64,000 nucleotides of DNA from Cladorhizidae sp. MBARI D1340-BT2 (lineage: Eukaryota > Porifera > Demospongiae > Poecilosclerida > Cladorhizidae). Numbering within the stretch: the first letter of the stretch is position 1; each line of letters begins with the position of its first letter. Where the stretch lies: positions 24,784,370 to 24,848,369 of the forward strand of contig JAQNBH010000009.1 in assembly GCA_028752905.1 (NCBI GenBank), in the 5' to 3' direction. The notes beneath the pieces are model-generated. The model saw only the letters and a list, made by a program, of their open reading frames with translations, was not told the origin of the DNA and made no database searches. The position numbers and the translations under genes are program-made. Positions 10,871 to 21,208 of the stretch are shown piece by piece.

Positions 10871-10911
10871 ACGCCATCCTTCCCAGAACAAGCCAGCCAG
10901 TCAGAATTCTG
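10871..10911 (+). pseudogene. T2 cassette exon with 1-nt length change
   Basis: Acceptor TATTTTTCAG and donor GTATGT bound 41 nt. The family length is 40 nt, so downstream phase is lost. The encoded TPSFPEQASQSEF has no tyrosine motif. Either a dead exon or one spliced differently. Confidence 0.5.
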
Positions 10912-11396
10912 GTATGTGTAACTTAGTTCGGAATACTGGGTTTTATTGAATGTGTTTTTTTCCATGTGGAAGGAATTGGTCCATACAATAAAAGTGCTCA
11001 CAGCAAATTAATCAACAAACACAGATGATCAACAAACACAGAGGTTATATTTTTCATCGGGTTATCCAAGATAAAGGATCTACTTTTTAGGTCTATAATT
11101 TCAAAATGAAATATGTACCAAAGGAAGTGAAACATGAAATATCGTGTCTATTCATATCCTATTTTTCTCAGCTCATGTTCAAAGATGTAAGTCAAGAAAG
11201 TAGAGTGACTCTTACAATTTTAAGATATACTTTGCTGTTGTTTTAAATCTGTTTTAAATGCACACAGCACTCTTTTAACACCCGTTGGGGCAAAGTGGGT
11301 ATTAAAACTACACCACTCCAGTATGGCACCATACATTGATTGTATAGTATTACACAGTATGAATGCATTCTATGATCACACATATTTTTTATCCAG

Positions 11397-11458
11397 GAGT
11401 GCCTACAAGTGCTGTTCCAAAAGTTGGCCTATCAGGAGAAGGTCTTCCAGCCACACAT
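11397..11458 (+). CDS. T1 cassette exon (block A, pair 2)
   Basis: A 62-nt exon between TTTTATCCAG and GTGAGC, phase 1 to phase 0, encoding (G)VPTSAVPKVGLSGEGLPAT and then H. It pairs with the 40-nt exon at 11525 to give an intact 34-residue Pro/Ser/Thr-rich repeat. No inactivating change. Confidence 0.65.
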
Positions 11459-11524
11459 GTGAGCCAACACTCTATTGTTGTGTTTGTTTGCTTAATTTAA
11501 TGTAATATATTGTTAATCCTACAG

Positions 11525-11564
11525 GCTCAATCCTTTTCTGGTGAGCAAGCCTATGAAATTCCTG
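11525..11564 (+). CDS. T2 cassette exon with YEIP motif (block A, pair 2)
   Basis: A 40-nt exon between AATCCTACAG and GTATGT, phase 0 to phase 1, encoding AQSFSGEQAYEIP. The E-Q-A-Y-E-I-P motif is an acidic tyrosine site of the type bound by SH2 domains after phosphorylation (inference from the motif). Intact. Confidence 0.68.
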
Positions 11565-11981
11565 GTATGTGTTACTTACTTTGCAATACTGCAATACTGC
11601 TTGTTTTAGTTGTTTGTGGGATTTTAGGTACTGTTAAAAAGATCTTCTCAGAATAAATAAAGAAATTATGTAACATCCTTGACATAAGAAGCCTAACACT
11701 CCAAAGGTTTAGCTTAATTAGAAAACCTATGATTTTTTATATTAGTGTGATGAACACATGCCGATAATTATGTCATATTAAATGTTGTGTCTGTTCATGT
11801 CCCATTTTTCGTGGCTTATGTCACATACATTAAAGTTTTCACTTCAGTCTGCCTTAAAGTCAGCACTTCCACATAGCAAGTGCCCATTATACAGTTTTCT
11901 CTGATCTATGATTTGACTTGTTGCTTGAAGAAACTGCCCAGTGCATAATAGGATAGCAAAGATAGCAAAGATAGAAGGTAG

Positions 11982-12083
11982 GATAACAATGAAAATGCAT
12001 TGCTAGACTTGGATGAAGCTAAAGTTGACAACCTGGAAGCAGTTGAAGCAGAGGCACTGGCTAGACTTTTGTTAAAACCATGA
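11982..12083 (+). CDS. Candidate terminal coding exon (block A)
   Basis: A 34-codon open segment after AAGGTAG, ending in TGA at 12081-12083. The product is acidic and helical-looking: DNNENALLDLDEAKVDNLEA, then VEAEALARLLLKP. The aligned position in units 1 and 2 (45866 and 53344) is also open to a stop with a related sequence (NKNPLVDFVEPEVDYL...ALAKVEAPARH), which supports it as a real C terminus. In the units the entry phase is 1. In block A only phase 0 avoids a stop, so this copy may be out of register with its T2 exon. Confidence 0.45.
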   Translation, partial: DNNENALLDLDEAKVDNLEAVEAEALARLLLKP

Positions 12084-12864
12084 AATCCTCATCTAGAGCT
12101 AACTAACCTCTAACTTCATTACAGTGGTAACACAGGGTGTCTATGTAAAATAACCGTGCAAATTACATAACGCAAGCACCCATCCATCAGATATTCAAGG
12201 TGAGTAGCTAGTTCAACTCCCTTTATGTCCTTTAGGGTAGATATTACTGAGTGGCACTGCAGTGGCATAAGTGCATGTGTGTACAGCCAGGTATTGCAAT
12301 AGTACTCTCCATATTGGCATATTTCAAAATAGGTTGGAAAAAATCTTGTCTTAGCTGAAACTTATTGAGGCAGTTTTTTAACATCCTAAAGGTGGTTTCT
12401 TCTATTTTTGGCTCCAAATAGAATTCCAACTTACCATGAATTCACTATGGTAGTACCTAGCAGATATAAAAAATAAACGAATTAAAACCTGGATTAATTT
12501 TTAAAATATATTTTTACCATCTATAACAAACTGAAATTGGTAAAGAACTGAAATTGGTAAAGAACATCAACACTATAATTGACTTGTTTATGTGTGCAAT
12601 ATTTAGCTAAACTGAGCTCAATTGGCAGCTACATATTGCATGCTTGTAACCAGTACCATTCTATGCTTGAATTGTTTGACTCATATTCTATTCTTGCTCG
12701 GTTGCAATGCAATAATTGTTTGTGCTCTATTAGAGTTTGATATGCTTTATTTGAGTTTCAGCTATAGAATTAAAATATATTAGAGCTGTCAGAAACAGAT
12801 TTATTATCCCTACATATATAGTATGAATGCATTCTTGATTTATATTTAGATTACTGAACTTTAG

Positions 12865-12935
12865 ACCCTGGATTGCCTTCAAGTGCTCCTACAAAAATTG
12901 AGACATCAGGTCATCCAAGAAAAAGATCCACACAG
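12865..12935 (+). CDS. T1 cassette exon (block A, after the terminal exon)
   Basis: A 71-nt exon between GAACTTTAG and GTGTGC, phase 1 to phase 0, encoding (D)PGLPSSAPTKIETSGHP and then RKRSTQ. Paired with 12993 it gives an intact 37-residue repeat. The block C copy at 56409 differs by a few residues and is also open, so both copies have kept frame since duplication. Confidence 0.62.
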
Positions 12936-12992
12936 GTGTGCCAATCCTCTATGGTTGTGTTTGCTAGATTTAATGAATGTTTTATTTTACAG

Positions 12993-13032
12993 ACTCTATC
13001 CTTCTCTGATAAACAAGCCAGAGATAATACTG
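12993..13032 (+). CDS. T2 cassette exon without tyrosine
   Basis: A 40-nt exon between TTTTATTTTACAG and GTATGT, phase 0 to phase 1, encoding TLSFSDKQARDNT. The tyrosine of the E-Q-A-Y-E-I-P motif is replaced (K-Q-A-R-D-N-T), so this cassette subtype would not be a phosphotyrosine site. Conserved at 56537. Confidence 0.6.
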
Positions 13033-13323
13033 GTATGTGTAAATTAGTTTGGAATACTGGATAATATTTATGTGGATAGTTTTACAAAAATTGGCCCACA
13101 CAATGAAAGTGCCCACATCATATAATCAAGAAACACAAGGGTTATTTTTAACCTTGTGTTATCAAGATAAAGGGATCCACTTTTTAAAGTTCTATAATTT
13201 CAAAATGAAATATAATAATATCAATTCAAATGCAATATGAAATAATGTGTCTATTCATATCCTATTTTCATCAGCTTAGTTCAAAGATGTAAGTCAAGAA
13301 GTGATTTTTTGTTAATACTACAG

Positions 13324-13363
13324 GTTCAATCCTTTTCCGATGAGCAAGCATATGAAATTCCTG
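13324..13363 (+). pseudogene. T2 cassette exon with lost donor
   Basis: Encodes VQSFSDEQAYEIP after an ACTACAG acceptor, but the expected donor GGTATGTG reads GATATTGTG, so the GT is displaced. Its partner T1 exon (present at 57096 in block C) is deleted here. Confidence 0.6.
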
Positions 13364-13717
13364 ATATTGTGTTACTTACTTTGGAATACTGTTTGGGTGT
13401 TTATGGGATTTTAGGCATTCTTAACAAAACCTCTTGGAACAAATAAAGAAATTATGTTATGCCTTTGACATAAGAAGCCTATAATCTATATGTCTAGCTA
13501 GTTTAGAACATCTGTTATTTTTTTACATCAATATGAAGACATGCAGAGAAATATGTCAAGAAAAGTTGTGTATTGATAACCCATTTTTCTCAGCTAATGT
13601 CGTGAAATTATATTTTATTTTCAGTTGGCTTATGATCATAGTCGGCACCATCTATAAAGCAAATGCCAACTTTGCAAGTTTTCTGTGATGATTTGACTGG
13701 GTGGATATAGCCAAAAA

Positions 13718-14118
13718 TATAACATGTAACAATTATGTCAAATAACAATAACAATATGCCAAATAACATTAATAACATGTAATAATATACCAAATAACAA
13801 TATAAACAATATGCCAAATAACAATAATAACATGTAACAGTATACCAAATACAGTAACAATATACCAAATAACAATAATAACATTTAACAATATGCCAAA
13901 TAACAATAATAACATGTAACAATATGCCAAATAACAATAATAACATGTAACAATATACCAAATAACAATAATTACATGTAACAATATGCCAAATAACAAT
14001 AATAACATGTAACAATATGCCAAATAACAATAATAACATGTAACAATATAACAATTTGCCAAATACCAATAATAACATGTAACAATATGCCAAATAACAA
14101 TAATAACATGTAACAATA
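13718..14118. repeat. 31-bp minisatellite (block A copy)
   Basis: About 13 copies of a 31-bp unit, TAACAATATGCCAAATAACA plus ATAATAACATG, with minor variants. It resumes at 14885-14966 after an inserted transposon. It ends in a truncated gag gene on the right. Minus-strand open frames rich in Leu/Tyr/Cys across it are repeat translation only. Confidence 0.92.
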
Positions 14119-14876
14119 GTGACACGGCATAGGGACTTTATAGAAAAAAGTAAAACGCGAGAAAATTTAACTTTTAGTTGGGACGGTTAATTTTTAACGG
14201 CATGACATAATAATCGCTATTTTTATACCTTAAATTGAATTCTTACGTCATCATAGCGGCATGCACTAAAAAGAGTATGGAAAAATCTAAATGTTGGTCT
14301 ATGTTTCGAGTTGATTGAGTACGTATTGTGGAAGTTACAGCAAGTTAAACTGAAGGTAGTCTTTTTCTATTTTAGCTGGTCTTTCCAGAGAAGCGTGTGG
14401 AATAAACTTTAGCTACAATGGCAGAGGAGACTCCTACCTCTCCATCTAATTTCACTCTAGATAACATCTCTCCAGTCACTGAGCTAGATGGCAGTCATGA
14501 GGACAATAATGAGAAGGAAACAGTGGACGAGTTCTTCTCCACAGGTTGTGGCTGTTAGCTTGGTCCTGGCTGCTCAAGTCTTCTCTGTGGGGAGTTAGCA
14601 GTGAGGAGTTAGCAGTGACTACAAGAAATGTGTTTAGTTGCCATCTCTTTTTCTGTTTTCACTACTCACCTAGAGCCTTCAAAACCAGTAAAATCTGGAT
14701 TATTACATCATTGTTTATTATTAACACCATTAATAAATTTTATATCTTAAGAATGGTAATGTATTGACCTATAATATTTTGAGAAAACATTCTTCATTAT
14801 CTAAGGAATATATTAAAAAAGTAAAAATAAATTGGAAAAAAAATCAAAGTCCCTTGAGCATCCTATGCCATGTCAC
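14119..14876. mobile_element. Small TIR DNA transposon inside the minisatellite
   Basis: The left end reads GTGACACGGCATAGGGAC and the inverse of the right end reads GTGACATGGCATAGGATG, giving terminal inverted repeats of about 18 bp. It is flanked by ATA on both sides, a possible 3-bp target duplication. It is absent from the paralogous array at 57600-58106. At 758 bp it is too short for a full transposase and is probably a non-autonomous deletion derivative. A 3-bp duplication would fit Harbinger-like families; this is inference. Confidence 0.7.
14418..14544 (+). CDS. Possible first coding exon within the TIR transposon
   Basis: An ATG at 14418 opens MAEETPTSPSNFTLDNISPV, then an acidic Asn/Glu-rich tail ending EFFSTG near a CACAG|GTTGTG donor-like junction. 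Read through, the frame stops a few codons later. Composition is that of an N-terminal leader of a transposase or a captured host gene. I do not recognise it. Confidence 0.35.
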
Positions 14877-14884
14877 ATATTTTA

Positions 14885-14966
14885 TTATAATTATACCAAA
14901 TAACAATAATAACGTAACAATATGCCAAATAGCAATAATAATATGTAACAATATACCAAATAACAC
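14885..14966. repeat. 31-bp minisatellite, resumed part
   Basis: About 2.5 further copies of the 31-bp unit to the right of the inserted transposon. They join directly to the truncated gag sequence. Confidence 0.85.
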
Positions 14967-15009
14967 CGTAGGTCTCACAGGAGATGTGGTATTCACATAA
15001 GAGCTCAGT

Positions 15010-15515
15010 TCTTACTTTTGGGTAGTCTTTCTGCTGATCTGCAGGCATGGAGGCGACAGCAGTTAGACCTGCACCGGAGAGGGAGCTGCGTAAGATGATG
15101 GCCCACTGATTACGTGAGCCTCAGCCATAGCCTCAAATGCCTCCAGGTAGGCTCCCATACCGTACGTTCCTTCAGTAAACTTAGGGATGGATAGCTTTGG
15201 CATCGGAGGGGGTCGAGGTGCAGTAGGGAGAGGTTTGGACAACTCAGCCAACATCTGCAGGAACCTCTGCTGCTCTCTCTCCTCCTGCCTAGCCTGGGCC
15301 TCCTCCCGCCTCTGGGCTTCTCGAGTCTCTCTCTCTTCCTGTTTAGCCTGGGCCTCCTCCCATTTCTGTGCCTCTTGATCTGACCGAGTCTGGTCAATTT
15401 GGATCCACTGCTGGAATTATCTGTCCATGGGATCGATAGGAAAGTTGGCCTCTGTGGTGCCCCCATGACCTCGATGGGATTCTTGGAGCATCCTTCTCTC
15501 CTTCTCCTCTGACAT
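15010..15515 (-). pseudogene. LTR retrotransposon gag N-terminus (block A' copy)
   Basis: Starting at the ATG at 15515 the minus strand reads MSEEKERRMLQESHRGHGG, a Glu/Arg/Gln-rich coiled coil (KWEEAQAKQEERETREAQ), a proline linker, and then KLSIPKFTEGTYGMGAYLE, the start of Gypsy-type capsid. A stop interrupts near 15421 (MDR-stop-FQQW). A frameshift near 15113 moves the capsid continuation (RNQWAIILRSSLSG, then MPADQQKDYPKV) to another frame. The gene is cut off where the 31-bp minisatellite begins, so no protease or reverse transcriptase remains. A sister copy lies at 58150-58651 with different lesions. Confidence 0.7.
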
Positions 15516-15697
15516 GTCAAGTCAGGGCGATTGGGAAGAGAGGGAAAAAATTAAATCAATACAAACTACAAAACCTCTTCCTGGCTACTGAAGGGTCGGT
15601 TTTCAACCCACAAGGCCATGCCCTGGGTGGTCTCCAGCTAGCTAAGCAACTCCTCTTCGCTAGCTAATGGCTGGTCCAGGATCTCTTTTTTACAAGA

Positions 15698-15716
15698 GAT
15701 CCCACTGCTGCCGCCA
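15698..15716 (-). promoter_or_regulatory. Retrotransposon primer-binding site (tRNA-Leu-like)
   Basis: On the minus strand TGGCGGCAGCAGTGGGATC follows an LTR-like ACA end after one base. It is close to the complement of the 3' end of animal tRNA-Leu(AAG) (TGGTGGCAGCGGTGGGATT). It would prime minus-strand DNA synthesis. The tRNA match is from memory of the family. Confidence 0.5.
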
Positions 15717-15717
15717 C

Positions 15718-16126
15718 TGTCGGGGAAATTTCACCCTTATCTAAAACCTTTCTTCCTCAATAAGAAAATGGTACTGCTGTAGCCCGAGCAGTTAGCTACC
15801 TCTGGGTGAATACCCCGCGATGCCTAGGTACTCCAGGCATTGGCTACTCCATCAATCACCCTACCTAGACCACTGATCTCCGTGACCCAAGTCTCAGTCC
15901 GCTCTACTTAGGACCTTACTCCAATGTCACCCCTCAGGTTGACTCTCTCTATCTCTTTGTCCCTGTCAGGGTAGTAAGCATACACCATGCAACTATCAGA
16001 CAAAACTCCAGTGTCCCACTCTGGTGCCTTACAATACAGGTATTTCTTAACAGTCACCTGATATGCATATTGCTCTAGAACAGTTATCACAATGCCTTCT
16101 TGGGATTGTGGTGGTGTAGTGATCCA
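15718..16126 (-). repeat. Putative 5' LTR (block A' copy)
   Basis: Lies just upstream (minus strand) of the primer-binding site, starts TGG and ends CCCCGACA, about 409 bp. The outer boundary is inferred from where Penelope-like sequence begins. No matching 3' LTR is in the window. Confidence 0.4.
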
Positions 16127-16545
16127 TTAGCTGTTGGTTGTGGTTTCTGTGGTTATGGTGGTTTATTGTTTGAAAAGTGAGGGAGTGGTCCTGTTGATTT
16201 CCCTGAGAGTAGCAATACAGTATACAGGATCCCATCCAAAGACCCATCCATAGATGAGGCAGTTGAAGTAATTTTTGTAATGTTGACGAAAGATGAGAGC
16301 TTGAGGGAGAGGACTACACTAGGAGCTGACAGGATTTCTGAAATGTTGGAATTGTGCCTGAAATCCACCTACTTCAGCTTTCAAGAAAAAATACTACGAG
16401 CAACAAGAGGGTGTAGCAATGAGCTCTCCAGTATCTGCAGTAGTAGACAACCTTTATGTGGAATTCTTTGAGGAATTGGCGCTCACAACTGCCCCACTAA
16501 AGCCAAGAGATACGTGGATGATACCTTCTGCATTTTGAAGAAGGG
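16127..16545 (+). pseudogene. Penelope-like reverse transcriptase fragment (copy 1)
   Basis: Plus-strand frames match the palm region of Penelope-like element RT: YRIPSKDPSIDEAVE, SEMLELCLKSTYF, then (after a frameshift caused by an extra A near 16390) MSSPVSAVVDNLYVEFFEEL, and a YVDDTF-type active site near 16510. The GIY-YIG endonuclease half is absent: at 16553 the sequence switches abruptly to a satellite array. The longer copy at 59272-60190 shares the same left part. The element is dead. Confidence 0.75.
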
Positions 16546-16552
16546 AGTGAGC

Positions 16553-17515
16553 AGGAACGTCCCAATTGGAGCAAAATAGAGCTTCTTTCGGATAAAAAGG
16601 TGAGATTTGTCACAAAAAGACATTTTCTGTCGTTTAAAGAGTAGAAACAGTTCCATAATGTTGAAAAGGAATCTAATGTGCCTATTTTGACAAGATTGAA
16701 TGATTACAGAGTTTTTCCTCAAAACGCTCATAAAAGTCCCAAATGGAGTTAAATAGAGCTTCTTTCGGTTAAAAAGTGGAGATTTCTCACCAAAAGAAAT
16801 TTTCTGATGTTTAAAGAGTAGAAACAGTTCGATAATGTTGAAATGGAAGCTAATGTGCCCATTTTGACAAGAATGAGCGATTTCAGACAGTTTTTCCTCA
16901 AAATGCTTTAAAAAATTTCCCAAATGGAGTAAAATACAGTTAAAAATTCGAGATTTCTCACTAAAAGACGTTTTCTTACATTTAAAGAGTAGAAATAGTT
17001 CCATAATGTTGAAAAGGAAGCTAATTTGCCATTTTTACAAAATTGGGCTATTTCAGGCAGTTTTTCCTCTAAAATGTCCCAATTGGAGCAAAATAAAAAC
17101 TGAATATTTCTCACCAAAAGACATTTACTGTCGTTTAAAGAGTAGTAACAGTTCCATAAATGTTGAAAAGTACCCATTTTTACAAGAATGACCGATTTCA
17201 GACAGTTTTTCCTCAAAATGCCAAAAAAAGTCCCAATTGGAGCAAAATATAGCGTTAAAAATGGAAGATTTCTGACTAAAAGAAATTTACTATCGTTTAA
17301 TGAGCCACTGTTCCAATGTTGAAAAGGAAGCTCATGTGACCATTTTGACAAGAATGACCGATTTCAGACAGTTTTTCCTCAAAACGCTCAAAAACGTCCT
17401 AATTTAAGCAAAATATAGCTTCTTTCGGTTAAAAAGGGGAGATTTGTCACCAAAAGAAATTTTCTGATGTTTAAAGATTAGAAACAGTTTTATAATGTTG
17501 AAATGGAAGCTAATT
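16553..17515. repeat. Satellite array 1 (about 155-180 bp monomers)
   Basis: About 5-6 monomers with landmarks CCCAATTGGAGCAAAATAGA, CTTCTTTCGGTTAAAAAG, TTTCTCACCAAAAGACGTTT, AGAGTAGAAACAGTTCCATA and CAGACAGTTTTTCCTCAAAA. The first monomer abuts the broken Penelope RT. The same family forms array 2 at 61795-64000. Minus-strand open frames across it come from the repeat. Confidence 0.92.
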
Positions 17516-19639
17516 GTGTAGGAGCTTACAAAAACAGCAGGATAACCCATAAAGAGTCCTTCGAGCACAGTGGTTGTGATCAGCCATTGCCACTAACAAC
17601 CTTTTTCCTGTCCAACCAGGCTTGTTAATAGCAACTTCCCTCTCAATTGAAAACAACCTTCAAAATAAATGACTGGTAGATGGAATGAAATAAATATTAG
17701 CCCCAGTTGCTATTAGAAAATGCATAGAAATTGTCCTAGCCACCTTTCCTTTAGGTAAGTTTGGGTATTTTCATATAACATCCTCTCTCTATAAATGATT
17801 GCAAATTTAAGTTATGATCTTAAAGCCTGTTAAGACTATTTCAAATAAGTTGTTGTAAGATACTAGATTCATGTAGACTAATAGGCAGCTGTGCATACTC
17901 CACCCCCTAATGCTGCAGTGATATCTCACGTTGTTTTAACAGTTGCTGGTACAGAGAAGCCACCATATTTAAAAGCTGCTTGGGTATTGGAATAACAATC
18001 CCATTGAAGTGACCCCTCCCACCCACATGCGACTATCCAATGCGGAACATTCTATTAAATAGCAGCTTTGTGGGGCAAACTTCTCCCAGTTAAGTCTGTG
18101 AAATATATTTTAGATTCCGTAAACTCTGGTCATTAAGCCTCTCATGTTTAGTTTGACTAAAGTTGTTAATTAAATGTCCATCTTATCCTTAACAAAAACA
18201 ACATTATTCTGCATCATTATGGTATCTTGTTCTGAAATTATGATCTGGAAATGTTTCAAATAAATATCAATTTATGACATGTGAACAAGTGTCAACATTA
18301 TAATGTGTTTGACAGAACATTGAGCAAGAATATTATTAGCATAACCATGGCTGCAATTGTCTGTAGCTGTTCACAGTTTCCTAAAGAGTATTTTGCTGCT
18401 CCAATGCAGGGCACTTGTAACCTTTCCCCCAGTGATCTAGCAGCACAGGTCTCCTGCATGGCCTCTAAGGTACCAAATCACTTTCTATGTACCCTGTGAT
18501 GAGACACCTAAACCTTAACGGATGCCAACATTGCACCTGTCACAAGAATTATTCTCTTCTTTGGCTAATATTAATTGTTGAAGTTCACATAGTTTTGTAG
18601 ATAAATATACTTCTCTGAGTATGCAAAGAATGTATGAGAGACCATCTCTAGCTTGTTGTAATCTCAGGGACCTTGCTCCTGCATTTAATATGGTTTGGGA
18701 GTCTGGATATTTCTTATTGTACCATCGAGAGGATAACTCATTCTTCAACAGGCTCGCTAGAGTAATTCCTCAGTTAATCAAGTGTAAAAATTGTTTATGC
18801 TAAGTATTTCATAAATTTTTCTGTGAGTGTGATATTTTCAAATGTGTTTAGTGGCCCATATTTGCAGATAAGTGGCTGTATTTCTTGTATGTTGAGGTTA
18901 GAAGTGAAGCTCTAAACAGACAGGATTTATGGCATGAAGCTCGCTTATCACAAGAAATAAAGAACAGAACCAAACAGACATTGGTTATTGGCAAACATAA
19001 CAATGACCTCTAATAGCAACATAGTCCATGCTTTCTACAGTGGTAAGGTGAAGATTTCTTGCATTTGGTGATTTCTTGCATTTGGTACGCCAGAAAAGAA
19101 CTAGTTAATATTGACCATAACTTGATAGGTAATAATAAGTGGTAATTTCCAACAACCCAGTATATATATCTAGAAGCACTCCACAAGACTCTACAAACAC
19201 TAAACGTAAAATTGACCTTAACTTGCAACAATAATTTGTTGTTTAATTGCATAACTACAAGTGTGTTTTCTATTATCATTTTTATTGGGTGGTGAGACTG
19301 AGGCACTGAAATTCTGGGCCTGCTGCTGTACTTTAACACCAGGTTCATATAATCACTTACAAGAAGCCGAGTGCTAAGCCTGCAAATGGTGTGCCTTGCA
19401 ATGTGGCCCAGCATTGCCTGTAGAGTGCTCATGCACTAGACTCTTGGTCCATGCTTGTGCATCACATATCTGTAGTAATCACAGAGGGTGTTTAATTGCC
19501 ATTAGGAGTTTGATATAATAAAGTGATGTGCATATTTAGAGGTTGTTGTTGGGATTCTCCCACCAGCTGGTGGATCTGAAAAGACTTTAGGGATACACAG
19601 CTTAACTTAACTATTTATTTATATTAACGTGTCTCTCAT
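17516..19639. other. No gene recognised
   Basis: Anonymous AT-rich DNA. Open frames at 18281-18803 and 19010-19432 overlap on opposite strands and have no domain or splice support. The tail from about 19540 resembles the start of the 24.2-kb and 24.9-kb repeat modules. Confidence 0.4.
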
Positions 19640-19840
19640 CTCTCTCTGTGCTTACTTTATAGACGGTGAGTTACAGTATTCTATGGCCCGGATGACATGA
19701 TTTTGATCAACTTCAATTTATTTAAACTTGGCCCTTGGTTCTCTGTGTCTGACTTTCTTCATGAAACCATCATAGCCGGTGAGTTAGAGTATTACATGTC
19801 TAGGATGACAATTGTTCACTGATTAATGTCATGTCACTTT
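19640..19840. repeat. Dispersed tandem module R2 (copy 1)
   Basis: Two degenerate units of about 115 bp containing TTATAG-NNN-GTGAGTTACAG, TATTCTATGGCTAGGATG-like and TCTCTGTGTC words. Related copies occur at 25040-25290, 26895-27240 and 61150-61450. Confidence 0.7.
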
Positions 19841-20299
19841 TTCTTGGTGTTATATTAACATAGTTTGATAGTTACATATATACATTGCTGGAGCAATGCA
19901 AGAACTAAAGTCAATTCAACTTGACTTGTAAGATGCCCAATCATGCATTGAGCAGCAAGATAATAGTCACTAGAAGCACGTGTGTAAAAGGGCAAGTAGT
20001 AGCCACTAATGGAGCTAACTAATCTGCAAGGTGGCAATGAAGGCAGTCAAAGAAATATTTGCATTAAATGTTTTGAGGGTAGTCCAAAAAATAAATGTAT
20101 TTTATTTACCAACATGCCTTTAGCCACACCAGAGGTGGAGAAAGGGATAAACACCTTGTGTTGATTTAGTGGCTATTTGATTAGGAAGAGGTCTAGTTTG
20201 TGCTAAAAAGGTCTATAAACTGCCTTCACCAGTAGGCTGACCTTTACCCCCTGCATCCTTGTTGCAGCTACATGTGTTTAGTGAGGTCACCTAACTCTT

Positions 20300-20430
20300 A
20301 CACTGCGTTTGTCACGGCGTTGTGACACAATAATCCACCCCACATATGCGTGTGTCACAGCTCCCGTGACAAGCAATTTACTGCTGGAAGTGCGTGTGTC
20401 ACAGCCTCTGTGACATGATATTTCTTGTTG
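20300..20430. repeat. Short duplicated GTGTCACAG/CTGTGACA motif
   Basis: GCGTGTGTCACAGCTCCCGTGACA and a near copy 56 bp later, plus a third partial copy upstream. Each can fold into a small hairpin. The role is unknown; it may be the end of a transposon. Confidence 0.5.
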
Positions 20431-20622
20431 CATAGCTCCGTGGATTGTCTGTTTTATACTCTGTACTAACTAGGTAAGGTTGATGGGTTTATAATCAAAC
20501 TTGGGAATGCATCATCATCTCCATGAATAAAAATAATTAAAAAAAGGCGTTTTATTTCTTGGTTCATTGACAGCTGCAAATAAGAAAATTGGTGTGTATT
20601 TTTATCCAAAACAAACACAAAT

Positions 20623-21208
20623 ATGGATCTGCAGGCAGTATTGGAGGCTCTTTCTGATATTGAGAATGACTTTGAAATTGACAGTGAACTAGATGATGTG
20701 GAAGAAGATGAACTAGATGATATTGGAAGAAGATGAACTAGATGATGTGGAAGAAGATGGCCTGGAGGATGCGCTCCCTGAAGAAATGGAAGATGCTAAT
20801 GGCAGCAGTAGTGTAGATGAGACTGATGGGGAAAAGGAAGTGGAAACTGGCCATATGAGTGGAAATTCTACAAGAGGGCTTGTCAGGTGGAAAGAAGTTG
20901 ACAACATTATGAGCCCCACCGAGGGTTTGTACACAGACACTCCTGGTTCAAATTTGCCAGATGATGATGTTGAGCACAAGGATTTCTTCACCCTGTTCTT
21001 TGCAGATGAGGTTTTTGACCAAGTAGTGCATGAAACAAATATTTATGCACAAATTCTTATTGTAAATATGCCACTTACGGTTCTCTCAGGCTCAGTGTAC
21101 TACTGTCAGACTTGCTCACCACCCACCTCTACATCCAGAAGAGTGCTTCAAATAGTACCACACAGCCAAGATCCTGAAGAAACCAAGAGCAAGACAGTGA
21201 ACTCATGA
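20623..21208 (+). pseudogene. piggyBac-like transposase, N and C termini only
   Basis: The ATG at 20623 starts MDLQAVLEALSDIENDFEID followed by a repeated acidic ELDDVEED motif (24-nt units). A 1-nt insertion ends that frame at 20734, and the neighbouring frame continues to the conserved start of the piggyBac catalytic region: LPDDDVEHKDFFTLFFADEV, then FDQVVHETNIYAQ. The DDE catalytic core that should follow (about 400 residues) is missing. The sequence jumps to a C-terminal cysteine-rich finger (YYCQTCSPP, then in a shifted frame LHPEECFK-stop-YHTAK). So this is an internal-deletion derivative plus point lesions. Terminal repeats and TTAA were not identified. Confidence 0.65.

Larger units (their letters stand above)
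12454..16545. repeat. Segmental duplication copy A' (partner 54890-59690)
   Basis: From CCTAGCAGATATAAAAAAT onward the order cassette exons, 31-bp minisatellite, gag fragment, LTR-like segment and Penelope RT is repeated in the same orientation at 54890-59690. Copy A' carries an extra transposon at 14119-14876 and lacks the exon at 57096. The partner carries an extra 1.1 kb at 55240-56337. Confidence 0.85.

Noticed and set aside
13718..14118. Possible CRISPR array, because of regular 31-bp repeats
   Set aside because: Repeats are contiguous without unique spacers, the genome is eukaryotic and no cas-like gene is present.
13608..14125. Two long minus-strand open frames rich in Leu, Tyr and Cys that look like a membrane protein
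   Set aside because: They are simply the translation of the 31-bp minisatellite; the period and AT content keep all frames partly open.
16483..17351. Minus-strand frames with repeated FLLFKxQKxSF motifs
   Set aside because: They coincide with satellite array 1, the repeated peptide is the monomer translated, and the same happens at 61889-63845.
20713..20991. Minus-strand Ser-rich frame opposite the piggyBac leader
   Set aside because: It is the antisense of the repeated acidic codons; the plus strand has the recognisable transposase.
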